Positions 6,114-15,262 are shown, counted from the first letter of the stretch. The stretch: 64,000 nt of DNA from Streptomyces fungicidicus (GCF_003665435.1 NZ_CP023407.1:2604001-2668000), one strand, 5' to 3'. A program made the numbers and translations. The notes: a model not told the origin generated them from the sequence alone.

Positions 6114-7841
6114 CTAGGAGCCGGGGTCGTAGTCCTGGCCGAGGACGACCGAGACGCGGGCGTTCCCGGTGACCTTGCCCTTGGTGACGGAGCCGGCGTC
6201 CAGGCCCAGGGTCTTGGCGACCTCGGTGGCGTTCTCCTTGTCGGCGGCGTCCGCGTAGACGACCTCCGAGGTCGCCTCGGGGGCGGCGGCGGTGCCGGCG
6301 GCCCGGAAGGTGAAGCCGCCGTTGAGGAGGACCACGCGGGCCTTCTCGGTGTGGTCCTTCACCCCGGTGGCGTTGCGGACGGAGACGCTGACGGCGGCGT
6401 TCTCGTCGGGGCTCTTGGCGGTGCCGCCGAGGACGTCCTTGACGACGCTGTCGCTCGCCTCGGCGGTGAGCGTGCCGTCGTCCTGCACGGGCAGCAGCGC
6501 GCTCTTGTGGTCGCCGCCCTTGGCGCGGTCGGAGAGCCGGGCGAGGAAGTCGCCGAGGTCCTTGTCGGTGAGCGGCGGCTCGAGGATCTGCCCGAGGGTC
6601 TGGACGGTGAGCGTGGCGGCGTCCGGGTCGGAGGTCATCTTGCGCAGGACGCCGTGCATGACCTGCCCGAACCGCTCAAGCTGGGCGTTCTGGGCCTCGC
6701 CGGAGCCGCGGTGGGTGGCGTAGGCGACGGCCATCTTGCCGCTGAGGGTCTGGCCCTTGCCCTTCTTGACCAGGGGCGCCTCGCCCTTCTTGGCGTCCGG
6801 GTCGGGCACGTCGGTGTCGGTGTCGACCTCGATGTTGCCGACGAGGTCGACCAGGGTGAGCAGGAAGGGGGTGTCCAGCCGCCAGGTGCCCTCGATGTCG
6901 GTGCCGAGGACGGTGTCGAGGGCGGTCCTGGTGCCCTCGGAGCCGTCGTCCTCGACGGACTTGGCGAGCGTGGTGGTGGCGCCGTCGTCGGCGGTGAGGG
7001 CGAGGGAGTTGGGCAGCAGGACGGTGGTGCCCTGTTCGGTGGTGGTGTTGTCGACCAGCAGGGCGGTGGTGGTGCCGCCGCCGGTGGTGTCGTGCAGGTG
7101 CACGACGATGACGTCCCGCTTCTGCGCGCCCGCGGCCGTGGTGGTGCCCGTGCCGGCGCCGGAGTCGGACAGGCCCGGCAGCTTCCCGGCGTACCAGAGG
7201 TAGCCGACGCCGCCGGCCGCGACCAGGGCGAGGACCACGGCGAGGGCCACGATCCGGCTGCGGGCGCGGCGCTTGGCCTCCTCCCGGCGCTCGGTGCGGT
7301 TCTCGGTGAACTTCATCCAGTCGATGACGTCCTCGGAGTCGCCGTCGGGCTCCTCCACGAACGCGAACTGCTCGGTGCGGTAGTCCGGCGCGGTCCCGGC
7401 GGGGTCGTCGTCGGCGGGGCCGGGCTGCTGGGGGATGTGCGCGGTCTGCTCGGTGACGCGGGGCTGCTGCCCGGTGTGCGCGGACTGCCCGTAGGGGTCG
7501 TACGGGGCGCCCTGCTGCGGGGCCTGGCCGCCCTGCTGCTGGGCGCCGTAGGGGTCGTAGGAGCCGTAGGCGGGCGTCTGCGGCTGCTGCGGGGGCACGC
7601 TCCCGGTGCCGTACGGGTCGTAGCCGGGCTGCTGGTGGCCGCCCGTGGCGTACGGGTCGTAGCCGTAGCCCTGGTGGCCCTGCTGCTGGTAGGCGTCGTA
7701 CTGCTGGGCCTGCTGGTGGTGCTGGGCCTGCTGGTCCGTGGCCTGGCGGTAGACGGGCCGGCCGTACTCGTCGTAGCCGACGAGCTCGTACGGGGCGCCG
7801 CCCCCGTCGGCCCCGTGTCCCGCGTCGTATCGGTCGTTCAC
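6114..7841 (-). CDS. LytR-CpsA-Psr-like membrane protein with degenerate catalytic site and LytR_C domain
   Basis: 575 residues from the GTG at 7841 (GAGAGGGG upstream). Residues 1-155 are a cytoplasmic Gln/Tyr/Gly-rich low-complexity region with repeated YDPYG units; a single transmembrane helix spans about 197-218. The extracellular part has an LCP-like fold signature (DLVGNIEVDTD, LSGKMAVAYATHRG) and a C-terminal LytR_C domain (SVRNATGVK...). Active LCP phosphotransferases, which attach teichoic acids to peptidoglycan, carry a PRDT-type arginine; here that stretch reads LLPNSL, so the enzyme may be inactive or a scaffold. It follows nadD by 16 bp. Confidence 0.75.
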   Translation of the reverse strand: MNDRYDAGHGADGGGAPYELVGYDEYGRPVYRQATDQQAQHHQQAQQYDAYQQQGHQGYGYDPYATGGHQQPGYDPYGTGSVPPQQPQTPAYGSYDPYGAQQQGGQAPQQGAPYDPYGQSAHTGQQPRVTEQTAHIPQQPGPADDDPAGTAPDYRTEQFAFVEEPDGDSEDVIDWMKFTENRTERREEAKRRARSRIVALAVVLALVAAGGVGYLWYAGKLPGLSDSGAGTGTTTAAGAQKRDVIVVHLHDTTGGGTTTALLVDNTTTEQGTTVLLPNSLALTADDGATTTLAKSVEDDGSEGTRTALDTVLGTDIEGTWRLDTPFLLTLVDLVGNIEVDTDTDVPDPDAKKGEAPLVKKGKGQTLSGKMAVAYATHRGSGEAQNAQLERFGQVMHGVLRKMTSDPDAATLTVQTLGQILEPPLTDKDLGDFLARLSDRAKGGDHKSALLPVQDDGTLTAEASDSVVKDVLGGTAKSPDENAAVSVSVRNATGVKDHTEKARVVLLNGGFTFRAAGTAAAPEATSEVVYADAADKENATEVAKTLGLDAGSVTKGKVTGNARVSVVLGQDYDPGS

Positions 7842-7857
7842 CGGTGCCCCTCTCGGC

Positions 7858-8496
7858 TCACTCGCCGCGGTACAGGTCGCGCTTGTCGATGTAGCGCACG
7901 ACTCCGTCCGGCACCAGGTACCAGACGGGTTCCCCCTTGGCGACTCTCGCACGGCAGTCCGTCGAGGAGATGGCGAGGGCGGGAACCTCGACGAGCGAGA
8001 CGCCTCCCTCCGGGAGGCCGGCGTCGGTCAGGTGGTGGCCGGGCCGGGTCACGCCGATGAAGTGTGCCAGGGAGAACAGTTCCTCGCTGTCGCGCCAGGT
8101 GAGGATCTGGGCGAGGGCGTCGGCGCCGGTGATGAAGAACAGGTCCGTGTCCGGGTTGAGCGCGCTCAGGTCGCGCAGGGTGTCCACGGTGTACGTGGGG
8201 CCGCCGCGGTCGATGTCGATGCGGCTGACCGAGAACTGCGGGTTCTCGGCGGTCGCGATGACCGTCATCAGATAGCGGTCCTCGGCGGCGGAGACCGCGC
8301 GGTGGCTCTTCTGCCAGGGCTGGCCGGTGGGGACGAAGACCACCTCGTCCAGGTGGAACTGCGCGGCGACCTCGCTGGCGGCCACCAGGTGCCCGTGGTG
8401 GATCGGGTCGAAGGTGCCGCCCATGACACCCAGACGGCGTTTGCCCTGCCGTGACGGGCCGCTGCCGGGACCGGTAGGCATGTCCTGCTCTCCCAT
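7858..8496 (-). CDS. nadD: Nicotinate-nucleotide adenylyltransferase
   Basis: 212 residues. It converts nicotinate mononucleotide plus ATP to deamido-NAD, the central step of NAD synthesis. The nucleotidyltransferase motif [12 protein letters not shown] lies near residues 26-37 and the distal ISST(D) motif near 190. The ATG at 8496 has AGGG nine bases upstream; a second in-frame ATG at 8481 (MPTGPGSG...) follows GGGAGAGCAGGAC and could be the true start. Likely heads the nadD-LCP-rsfS-phosphatase transcript. Confidence 0.94.
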   Translation of the reverse strand: MGEQDMPTGPGSGPSRQGKRRLGVMGGTFDPIHHGHLVAASEVAAQFHLDEVVFVPTGQPWQKSHRAVSAAEDRYLMTVIATAENPQFSVSRIDIDRGGPTYTVDTLRDLSALNPDTDLFFITGADALAQILTWRDSEELFSLAHFIGVTRPGHHLTDAGLPEGGVSLVEVPALAISSTDCRARVAKGEPVWYLVPDGVVRYIDKRDLYRGE

Positions 8497-8557
8497 GCGT
8501 GCAGACCCTACCGGCCCGGCCCGGACACCCCGTCCGCGAGGGCGCTCGGCGGGAGGC

Positions 8558-8722
8558 TCAGCGGTCGCGGTTGAAGCGCGTGGTGATCCACAGCAGGAGC
8601 AGCAGGGCGAACAGGGCGCCGCCTCCGGTGAGGTAGGGGCTGAGACTCTCGTGGTTTCCGCTGTGCTCCCCGCCCTCGGCGGCAAGGGTGGCGAACTGGG
8701 CAGCGGTGCTGTGGATGCTCAT
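8558..8722 (-). CDS. 54-residue single-span membrane protein
   Basis: [21 protein letters not shown]... with a polar N-terminal half, one hydrophobic helix ([14 protein letters not shown]) and a basic end RFNRDR, giving an N-out/C-in single-span topology. It lies 61 bp upstream of nadD on the same strand. The clean hydrophobic-then-basic layout and codon use typical of the organism argue that it is a real gene. No named family recognised. Confidence 0.65.
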   Translation of the reverse strand: MSIHSTAAQFATLAAEGGEHSGNHESLSPYLTGGGALFALLLLLWITTRFNRDR

Positions 8723-8852
8723 CTTCGGCAGGACCTATCGCGTGTGGGCGGGATAAAGACGTCGCCTCATCGTATGCGGGGGCCCTCGCGCCGATCACGC
8801 CGACTCCGCCGTTGCGGGCGCGCGGACGGGCGGACGGAACCTTCCCCGCCGC

Positions 8853-8942
8853 TCAGTCGTCCTTCCGGCTGTAGCCGCGCAGTACGAACCACGCGGTGAA
8901 CGCACAGCCCACCACCATCACGATCAGAAGCACCCGGAGCAC
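8853..8942 (-). CDS. 29-residue membrane peptide
   Basis: ORF starting at GTG 8942 (or GTG 8951), almost entirely one hydrophobic helix (LIVMVVGCAFTAWFVL) followed by RGYSRKDD. A GGAGGAG sequence lies about 8 nt upstream of the GTG at 8942. It reads in the same direction as the 54-residue membrane protein downstream. It could be a functional micro-protein or chance; the good ribosome binding site is the main support. Confidence 0.5.
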   Translation of the reverse strand: MLRVLLIVMVVGCAFTAWFVLRGYSRKDD

Positions 8943-9072
8943 GACCCGCACCTCCTCCGCCGTCCGTCACTGCCGGTCCACGGTAACCCGGCCTAGGCTG
9001 GGCTTCGCCGCGAGGGAGCAAAGGGCCGCACAAGGGTCCGCAAAGGGTCACTCAGACGCACATGGGGGATAC

Positions 9073-10197
9073 ATGTCCGAAGGCCATCAGCACGACGGGC
9101 GGGAGAGCGTGCCCGGCAGGCAGCGCAGCCGCTTCCCCGGCATCTCCTCGCGTGCGTACGAACATCCGGCCGACCGCTCGGCGCTGGTGGCGCTGCGCAA
9201 GCTGAGCGGCTTCGACACGGTGTTCAAGGCGCTGAGCGGCCTGCTGCCCGAGCGGAGCCTGCGGCTGCTGTTCCTGTCCGACTCGGTGCGGGTCTCGGAC
9301 CGGCAGTTCGCGCACCTCAACGACATGCTGCGGGACGCCTGCTACATCCTGGACCTGGAGAAGGTCCCGCCGATGTACGTCAACCAGGACCCGGTGCCGA
9401 ACGCGATGTGCATCGGCCTGGACGAGCCGATCATCGTGGTGACCACGGGCCTGGTGGAACTGCTCGACGAGGAGGAGATGCGGGCCGTCGTCGGGCACGA
9501 GGTCGGGCACGCGCTGTCCGGGCACGCGGTGTACCGGACGATACTGCTGTTCCTGACGTCGCTGGCGGTGCGGGTCGCGTGGATCCCGCTCGGCAACTTC
9601 GCGATCATGGCGATCGTGACGGCGCTGCGCGAGTGGTTCCGCAAGTCGGAGCTGTCCGCGGACCGCGCGGGGCTGCTGGTCGGCCAGGATCTGCGCGCCT
9701 CGATGCGCGGCCTGATGAAGATCGCGGGCGGCAACCACCTCCATGAGATGAACGTGGACGCGTTCCTGGAGCAGGCCGAGGAGTACGAGGCCGGGGGCGA
9801 TCTGCGCGACTCGGTGCTGAAGATCCTCAACGTGCTGCCGCGCTCCCACCCGTTCACCACGGTGCGGGCGGCCGAGCTGAAGAAGTGGGCGGAGTCCCGC
9901 GATTACCAGCGGATCATGGACGGCCACTACCCGCGCCGCGACGAGGACAAGGACGCCTCGGTGCGGGACTCCTGGCGGGAGTCGGCGACGGCCTACGCCG
10001 GTGAGGTGAAGAACTCCAAGGACCCGCTGATGAAGCTGGTCAGCGACATCGCGGGCGGCGCCGGGGACCTGGGCGGCCGGGTGCGCCGCGGCTTCGGCGG
10101 TTTCACCTCGCCGGGGCCGAAGTCCCCGGGCGCGGGTCCGCGGGAGCCGGGTGCGCCGGACGCCGGGGACGACGCGCCGCCGCGCGACGGCGCGTAG
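9073..10197 (+). CDS. M48-family zinc metalloprotease, HtpX-like
   Basis: 374 residues. The zinc-binding motif HEVGH lies near residue 141, followed by hydrophobic segments (TILLFLTSLAVRVAW) and the third-ligand region ELSADRAGL near 195, as in M48 peptidases involved in membrane protein quality control. There is no N-terminal signal peptide; a central hydrophobic stretch may form one membrane hairpin. The C-terminal ~50 residues are Gly/Pro-rich. The ATG at 9073 has GGGGGA upstream. It is transcribed against its neighbours and converges with the membrane-protein gene ending at 10219. Confidence 0.88.
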   Translation: MSEGHQHDGRESVPGRQRSRFPGISSRAYEHPADRSALVALRKLSGFDTVFKALSGLLPERSLRLLFLSDSVRVSDRQFAHLNDMLRDACYILDLEKVPPMYVNQDPVPNAMCIGLDEPIIVVTTGLVELLDEEEMRAVVGHEVGHALSGHAVYRTILLFLTSLAVRVAWIPLGNFAIMAIVTALREWFRKSELSADRAGLLVGQDLRASMRGLMKIAGGNHLHEMNVDAFLEQAEEYEAGGDLRDSVLKILNVLPRSHPFTTVRAAELKKWAESRDYQRIMDGHYPRRDEDKDASVRDSWRESATAYAGEVKNSKDPLMKLVSDIAGGAGDLGGRVRRGFGGFTSPGPKSPGAGPREPGAPDAGDDAPPRDGA

Positions 10198-10218
10198 GCC
10201 GCGCGCCGCCGCCGGCGC

Positions 10219-11292
10219 TCAGAGTTTCGGCTGCGCGCCGGGGGCCAGGGAGCCGCACAGGGCCGGGGTGCTGCCCGTGGCGTACGGGTCGGTGCCGGCG
10301 GGGGCGGCCTCCTTCGCCGTCTGGCCGGCCAGCAGGGGGCGCAGCCGGACGGCGGAGTCCTCGGCGCAGGAGTGCGGGCCGGCCTGGACGTGGGCGACGA
10401 CGAGTTCGGTCTGGTGCAGGCGCAGGTCGTCGCGGTCGAAGCGGAAGTGCAGCTCGCGCCGGACCGTGAACAGCGAGGCCTCGGTGTTCCGGTCCGGGCC
10501 GGCCGGGCGCAGCGCGTAGACGAACGTGTGGTCCGTGGTGACCTCGAGGGTGGAGGAGTCGGTCTCGGCGGCCTGCATGGTGCCCTGCACCCGGATCTCC
10601 CGGTCGGCCAGCTTCACCCGGGCGGGGTCGAAGCGGACCAGCCAGCCGGAGGGCGCGTGCCGGCCGTCGGCGGTGGGCCGGTCGAAGCTCTGGTCGAACT
10701 GGTCCTGCTGGCCGGAGTCGAGGAGCACCCGGACGCGGCGGGTCTGGCCGCCGGTGAGCACGCCCGGGTCGAGGGCGGACCGCACGATGTAGTCCTTCGC
10801 GGTGAGCAGCGCGGCCACCACCTGGCCGTCGGAGAAGTGCGCGGTGCGCCGGGACACCGGCAGCGGCACACCCTCGGCGCCGGGCCGGAACTGCGCCGCC
10901 GGACTGTGCGCGTAGAGCTGTTCGACGTTGGTGGCGCCGGGGACCTTGCCCTGCGGGGCGAGCGGGATCACGGTCGTCCGCAGCGGTTCGGCGGGGCTCT
11001 CGGCGGCGGGGTTGCGGTAGGGGTGGCGCACGCCCATGTAGACGGCGGTGCCGAAGGCCACGGCGATCAGCACGACCAGGATCAGGGCCTGCCGGGACAG
11101 TCCGCTCCGGCGCAGCGGCGGGCGGCGGCGCACGGCGGGCGCGTGGTCGGTGATGCGCTCCCGGGCGGAGTACTCCTGGAGCCGGGCAGCGCGGACGAAG
11201 GACTCGTCGAAGACGACGGACCGGTACTCGTCCTCGCCACCTCCGGGGGCTCCCTCGGGCGTCCCCTCGGGTGGGTCCGAAGGCCCTCCCAT
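10219..11292 (-). CDS. Single-span membrane protein, SCO2583/SCO2584-type, possible spore-wall factor
   Basis: 357 residues. The cytoplasmic N-terminus contains the motif EYRSVVFDESFVRAA near residues 22-36, then a basic stretch, one transmembrane helix (about 69-87, ILVVLIAVAFGTAVYMG) and a ~270-residue extracytoplasmic domain ending with two cysteines (SCAED and ALCGS) that could form a disulfide. The adjacent gene carries the same N-terminal motif. By position they correspond to S. coelicolor SCO2583/SCO2584; SCO2584 has been linked to the spore-wall synthesising complex. Enzymatic activity is not evident. Confidence 0.7.
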   Translation of the reverse strand: MGGPSDPPEGTPEGAPGGGEDEYRSVVFDESFVRAARLQEYSARERITDHAPAVRRRPPLRRSGLSRQALILVVLIAVAFGTAVYMGVRHPYRNPAAESPAEPLRTTVIPLAPQGKVPGATNVEQLYAHSPAAQFRPGAEGVPLPVSRRTAHFSDGQVVAALLTAKDYIVRSALDPGVLTGGQTRRVRVLLDSGQQDQFDQSFDRPTADGRHAPSGWLVRFDPARVKLADREIRVQGTMQAAETDSSTLEVTTDHTFVYALRPAGPDRNTEASLFTVRRELHFRFDRDDLRLHQTELVVAHVQAGPHSCAEDSAVRLRPLLAGQTAKEAAPAGTDPYATGSTPALCGSLAPGAQPKL

Positions 11293-11299
11293 ACCTTCA

Positions 11300-11305
11300 A
11301 GGGTA
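11300..11305 (-). promoter_or_regulatory. Possible -10 box (TACCCT) close to the ATG at 11292
   Basis: TACCCT sits 7 nt before the ATG, so the transcript would be leaderless or nearly so, though GAAGG also lies in the gap. TTTACC 16 nt upstream is a candidate -35. The same TACCCT hexamer precedes the leuS leader. Confidence 0.35.
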
Positions 11306-11379
11306 GGTCCGCGCGAGCCCCGGTAAACGCCCTGCCGGGGCCGAAGTTCTGTCAGGTCCGCACCAGGCGGGGGGCGTTC

Positions 11380-11973
11380 TCAGGGGCTGGGCGGGATCAC
11401 CGGGACGGTCGTCCTGGAGTAGTCGGCGGAGGCGGACGGCGACACCGCGCCGCCCTGCTCGACGCCGCTGGTGGCGGGTGGCGGGGCCGGCTCCTGCCGC
11501 TGCGAGGAGGCGCCGCGGTAGACGGCGGAGAAGGCGAGGGCGACCATGCCGACGCCCATCACCAGGGCGAGCATCCAGGCGACGGGGCGGTGCCAGCGCA
11601 CCTGCCTGCCGTACGGGCCCGGGGAGCCGTAGTCGTCGTCGTCCAGGGCGTCGGCGTCGTCGTCCGGGTCGTCACGGCCGGGGCCGACCCGGTAGCCGCC
11701 GTACCCGTCGTCGTACCGCTCACCGCGCGCGTGGGCCCGGCGGGCCTCGGCCTCCGAGGCCTCGGCTCTGGCCTGCGCGGCGGCCAGGAGGCGTTCCACG
11801 GCGGTCGGCTCGTGCACCTCCGCCGCCCGCACGAAGGCCTCGTCGAAGACCACGGAGGCGAACTCTTCGTCCGACACCCCGCGGTCGTGGTCGTCGTCGG
11901 GCTCCCAGCCGTCAGGGAACGGCGTGCCCCCCACGTCCTCCGGCACACGTCCAGAGTAGACCTGGGGGGTCAT
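11380..11973 (-). CDS. Single-span membrane protein sharing N-terminal motif with its neighbour
   Basis: 197 residues. Near residues 36-50 it has EFASVVFDEAFVRAA, almost the same 15-residue block as in the downstream gene. This is followed by a predicted helix with many Ala/Arg/Glu (AAAQARAEASEAEARRAHA), an Asp-rich stretch, one transmembrane helix (about 134-152) and a short Pro/Ser-rich external tail. It lies between proA and the 357-residue neighbour on the same strand, in the SCO2583/SCO2584 position. No catalytic motif. The ATG at 11973 lacks a clear ribosome binding site; a TACCGT -10-like box 9 nt upstream may again imply a leaderless start. Confidence 0.65.
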   Translation of the reverse strand: MTPQVYSGRVPEDVGGTPFPDGWEPDDDHDRGVSDEEFASVVFDEAFVRAAEVHEPTAVERLLAAAQARAEASEAEARRAHARGERYDDGYGGYRVGPGRDDPDDDADALDDDDYGSPGPYGRQVRWHRPVAWMLALVMGVGMVALAFSAVYRGASSQRQEPAPPPATSGVEQGGAVSPSASADYSRTTVPVIPPSP

Positions 11974-12046
11974 TTTGGGCAGACGGTATGGAAATTCATC
12001 CTTCTGCCGGGACGCCCGAACCGGCGGATCCGGGGCACGGGGCGTC

Positions 12047-13333
12047 TCAGCGCCGTACGTGACCGTCGCCGGTGACGATGTACTTCGTGCTGGTCAGCTC
12101 GGGAAGGCCCATCGGCCCCCGGGCGTGCAGCTTCTGCGTCGAGATGCCGATCTCCGCGCCGAAGCCGAACTGGCCGCCGTCGGTGAAACGGGTGGAGGCG
12201 TTCACCGCGACCGTGGTGGAGTCCACCAACTGGGTGAACCGGCGGGCGGCGGCCTGCGAGGTGGTGACGATGGCCTCGGTGTGCCCCGAGGTCCACAGCC
12301 GGATGTGCTCGACGGCCCGGTCCAGGGAGTCGACGACCGCGGCGGCGATGTCGAGGGAGAGGTACTCGGTCTCCCAGTCCTCCGTGGTGGCCTCCACGAC
12401 GGTGGCGCGGGAGTCCTTGGCGTACGCCATCACGCGCTCGTCGGCGTGCACGGTCACCCCCGCGTCGGCCAGGGCGTCCAGGGCGCGGGGCAGGAACTCG
12501 GCGGCGATGTCCTGGTGGACCAGGAGGGTCTCGGCGGCGTTGCAGACGCCGACCCGCTGGGCCTTGGAGTTGACCAGGATCTCGACGGCCATGTCGAGGT
12601 CGGCCTGGGCGTCGACGTAGACGTGGCAGTTGCCGGTGCCGGTCTCGATGACCGGCACGACCGACTCCTGGACCACCGTGTTGATCAGCGAGGCGCCGCC
12701 GCGCGGGATCAGCACGTCGACCAGGCCGCGGGCGCGCATCAGCTCGCGCACGCTGTCCCGGTTCTCGCCGGGGACCAGCTGGACGGCGTCGGCGGGCAGC
12801 CCCGCGCCGTGCACGGCGTCGCGCAGCACCCGCACCAGCGCGGTGTTGGAGCGGTAGGCGGAGGACGAGCCGCGCAGCAGGACCGCGTTGCCGGACTTCA
12901 GGCAGAGGGCGGCGGCGTCGACCGTCACGTTCGGGCGGCCCTCGTAGATGATGCCGACCACGCCGAGCGGCACCCGGACCTGGCGCAGGTCGATGCCGTT
13001 GGGCAGGGTGGAGCCGCGGACGACCTCGCCGACCGGGTCGGGCAGCGCGGCCACGTCCCGTACGTCGGCGGCGATGGCGCGCACCCGCTCCGGGGTGAGG
13101 GTGAGCCGGTCGATCATGCCCTCGCCGGTGCCGGCCTCACGGGCCCTGGCCACGTCCTCGGCGTTGGCCTCCACGATCTCGCCCGCGCGGACCTCCAGCG
13201 CGTCCGCGATGGCGAGCAGCGCGTCGTCCTTGGCGGCGCGCGGCAGCGGCGCGAGGGTGGCGGCGGCCCCCTTGGCCCGGTAGGCGGCCTGGCTGACCGG
13301 GGACATCGAGTCGTACGGCGAGAGCGTGGTCAT
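12047..13333 (-). CDS. proA: Gamma-glutamyl phosphate reductase
   Basis: 428 residues, the usual length. Second step of proline synthesis: NADPH-dependent reduction of glutamyl-5-phosphate to glutamate semialdehyde. Family motifs include [28 protein letters not shown] and the catalytic Cys in [13 protein letters not shown] near residue 262. It starts at ATG 13333. proB lies upstream, separated by a small conserved gene, and the three read in the same direction. Confidence 0.97.
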   Translation of the reverse strand: MTTLSPYDSMSPVSQAAYRAKGAAATLAPLPRAAKDDALLAIADALEVRAGEIVEANAEDVARAREAGTGEGMIDRLTLTPERVRAIAADVRDVAALPDPVGEVVRGSTLPNGIDLRQVRVPLGVVGIIYEGRPNVTVDAAALCLKSGNAVLLRGSSSAYRSNTALVRVLRDAVHGAGLPADAVQLVPGENRDSVRELMRARGLVDVLIPRGGASLINTVVQESVVPVIETGTGNCHVYVDAQADLDMAVEILVNSKAQRVGVCNAAETLLVHQDIAAEFLPRALDALADAGVTVHADERVMAYAKDSRATVVEATTEDWETEYLSLDIAAAVVDSLDRAVEHIRLWTSGHTEAIVTTSQAAARRFTQLVDSTTVAVNASTRFTDGGQFGFGAEIGISTQKLHARGPMGLPELTSTKYIVTGDGHVRR

Positions 13334-13396
13334 GGAGGGAAGGGTAGTGCGGGCGGCGGGCGCCCTCCTCCGTCATCCCGAACCATGAGACACGGG

Positions 13397-13861
13397 TCAA
13401 AAGGGGTGGACGCCGACCGGTGTCGCCAGGACCGGCCCGTAGCCCGCAGCGACGCGCTGGTGGTAGGTGGCCCGGTCGATGACCTCCAGGCCGACGATCT
13501 CCCAGGGCGGCAGGCCCGCCGTCCGGCGGTGCTCGCCCCACAGGCGCAGCGCCACGGCGGCCGCGTCGTGCAGGTCGCGGGCCTCCTCCCAGTAGCGGAT
13601 CTCCGCGTGGTCGTCGGCGTAGCGGCTGGTGAGCAGGAAGGGGTGGTCGTGCGCCAGCTGCTCCAGGGCCCGGCGGACCTCCGCGACCGGGGCGGGCTCC
13701 CCGGAGACGCTGAGGGTGACGTGCCACAGGCGGGGCAGGTCCCGGGGCTCGCCGCCCGGGAACCGGTCACCGGCCGCGACGCCGGTCAGGGCGCGCTCCG
13801 CGCCGGCCGCTCGGGAACCGGCACCGCGGGACGACGTCGTCCCCGGGCGCACTCGTCGCAC
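13397..13861 (-). CDS. Conserved hypothetical protein between proB and proA
   Basis: 154 residues from the GTG at 13861, chosen because AAGGAGG lies five bases upstream; the frame is open to 13993 but earlier starts have no ribosome binding site. After a ~40-residue Arg/Gly-rich lead the sequence LWHVTLSVSGEPAPVAEVRRALEQL... HPFLLTSRYADDHAEIRYWEEARDLHDAAAVAL looks like a ferredoxin-fold alpha/beta domain, and it ends GVHPF. No catalytic motif; function unknown. Located 64 bp upstream of proA. Confidence 0.8.
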   Translation of the reverse strand: MRRVRPGTTSSRGAGSRAAGAERALTGVAAGDRFPGGEPRDLPRLWHVTLSVSGEPAPVAEVRRALEQLAHDHPFLLTSRYADDHAEIRYWEEARDLHDAAAVALRLWGEHRRTAGLPPWEIVGLEVIDRATYHQRVAAGYGPVLATPVGVHPF

Positions 13862-13992
13862 GGCGGCCTCCTTACGCGCGGACATGTCCGAGGGGCGGGT
13901 GGTTGTGCCCCGGGACAAAGTTGAGCAGGCCGCCGGGGATCGCGGGGCGGTTTTGCGGAACGTCCACCACCGAGGGCGGACGTTTCGGCACA

Positions 13993-15120
13993 TTACGGAT
14001 GCAGGACCACCAGATCGTCCCTGTGTACGACCTCACGTTCGTACTCCGGACCCAGGTCCCGGGCGAGTTCGTGGGTGGAGCGGCCGATCAGGAGGGGGAT
14101 CTCCTTGGCGTCGAAGTTGACCAGTCCGCGGGCCACCGCCCGCCCCTCGCCGTCCCGCAGCTCGACGGGGTCGCCCGCGCTGAACTCGCCCTCGACGCCG
14201 GCGATCCCGGCCGGCAGCAGCGACTTGCGGCCCTGCACGACCGCGTGCACGGCGCCGTCGTCCAGGGTGAGGGAGCCCTGCGGGGTGGAGGCGTGCTGGA
14301 GCCACAGCAGCCGGTCGGCGGAGCGGCGGCCGGTGGGGTGGAAGTAGGTGCCGGTGTCACCGCCGTTGAGGGCTTCGGCGGCGTGGATCGCGCTGGTCAG
14401 CACCACCTGGATGCCGGCGGCGGCGGCGATCCCGGCGGCCTCCGTCTTGGTGGCCATGCCGCCGGTGCCGACGCCCGCCTTGCCGGCGCTGCCGATCTCG
14501 ACGTGGGCGAGGTCGGCGGGGCCCCTGACCTCGGCGATGCGCGAGGTGCCGGGCCGGGACGGGTCGCCGTCGTAGACGCCGTCCACGTCGGAGAGCAGCA
14601 CCAGCAGGTCGGCGCGGACCAGATGGGCGACGAGGGCGGCGAGCCGGTCGTTGTCGCCGAAGCGGATCTCGTCGGTGGCGACGGTGTCGTTCTCGTTCAC
14701 GACCGGGAAGGCGCCCATCGCCAGCAGCTTGTCGAGGGTGCGGGAGGCGTTGCGGTGATGGGCCCGGCGGCTCATGTCGTCGCTGGTCAGCAGCACCTGC
14801 CCGACCCGTACGCCGTACCGTGCGAAGGAGGCGGTGTAGCGGGCGACCAGCAGGCCCTGGCCGACGCTCGCGGCCGCCTGCTGCCTGGCCAGGTCCCGGG
14901 GGCGGCGGCGCAGGCCCAGCGGGGCGAGACCGGCGGCGATGGCGCCGGAGGAGACGAGGACGATCTCCCGCTCTCCGCCGCCGCGGTTCTTGGCCAGCAC
15001 GTCGACGAGGGCGTCGACGCGGTCGGCGTCCAGGCCGCCCGCCGCGGTGGTCAGCGACGAGGAGCCGACCTTGACGACGATCCTGCGCGCCTCGCCCACG
15101 GCCCGTCTTGCCCCTGCCAC
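13993..15120 (-). CDS. proB: Glutamate 5-kinase with PUA domain
   Basis: 375 residues. ATP-dependent phosphorylation of glutamate, the first and feedback-regulated step of proline synthesis. The amino-acid kinase domain shows VVKVGSSSLT, VSSGAIAAG, NENDTVA, FGDNDRLAALVA and LLSDVDGVYDGDP. A C-terminal PUA domain follows from about residue 285. It starts at GTG 15120. In this chromosome proB is separated from obg by the 15-28 kb envelope locus. Confidence 0.96.
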   Translation of the reverse strand: MAGARRAVGEARRIVVKVGSSSLTTAAGGLDADRVDALVDVLAKNRGGGEREIVLVSSGAIAAGLAPLGLRRRPRDLARQQAAASVGQGLLVARYTASFARYGVRVGQVLLTSDDMSRRAHHRNASRTLDKLLAMGAFPVVNENDTVATDEIRFGDNDRLAALVAHLVRADLLVLLSDVDGVYDGDPSRPGTSRIAEVRGPADLAHVEIGSAGKAGVGTGGMATKTEAAGIAAAAGIQVVLTSAIHAAEALNGGDTGTYFHPTGRRSADRLLWLQHASTPQGSLTLDDGAVHAVVQGRKSLLPAGIAGVEGEFSAGDPVELRDGEGRAVARGLVNFDAKEIPLLIGRSTHELARDLGPEYEREVVHRDDLVVLHP

Positions 15121-15262
15121 CTTGCCGCCCGTCCCCTCACGTCGATCGGTCGCCCGTCAGGCAATCTACGCGAAGCGGATGGGACGGCGCGCGACGGTCC
15201 AGCCCCCGGACGGGCCGCCGTACGTAACGACATGAACACATCCCGCGCACGATCGAAAGGTT

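Noticed and set aside
5619..8060. 813-codon open frame on the plus strand across rsfS, the LCP-like gene and nadD
   Set aside because: Gly/Val/Leu/Ala-rich translation typical of the antisense strand of GC-rich genes; the minus-strand genes there have clear families.
15121..15262. T-box or riboswitch ahead of the pyruvyl transferase or proB
   Set aside because: No conserved T-box sequence or riboswitch core visible in this 142-bp divergent spacer.
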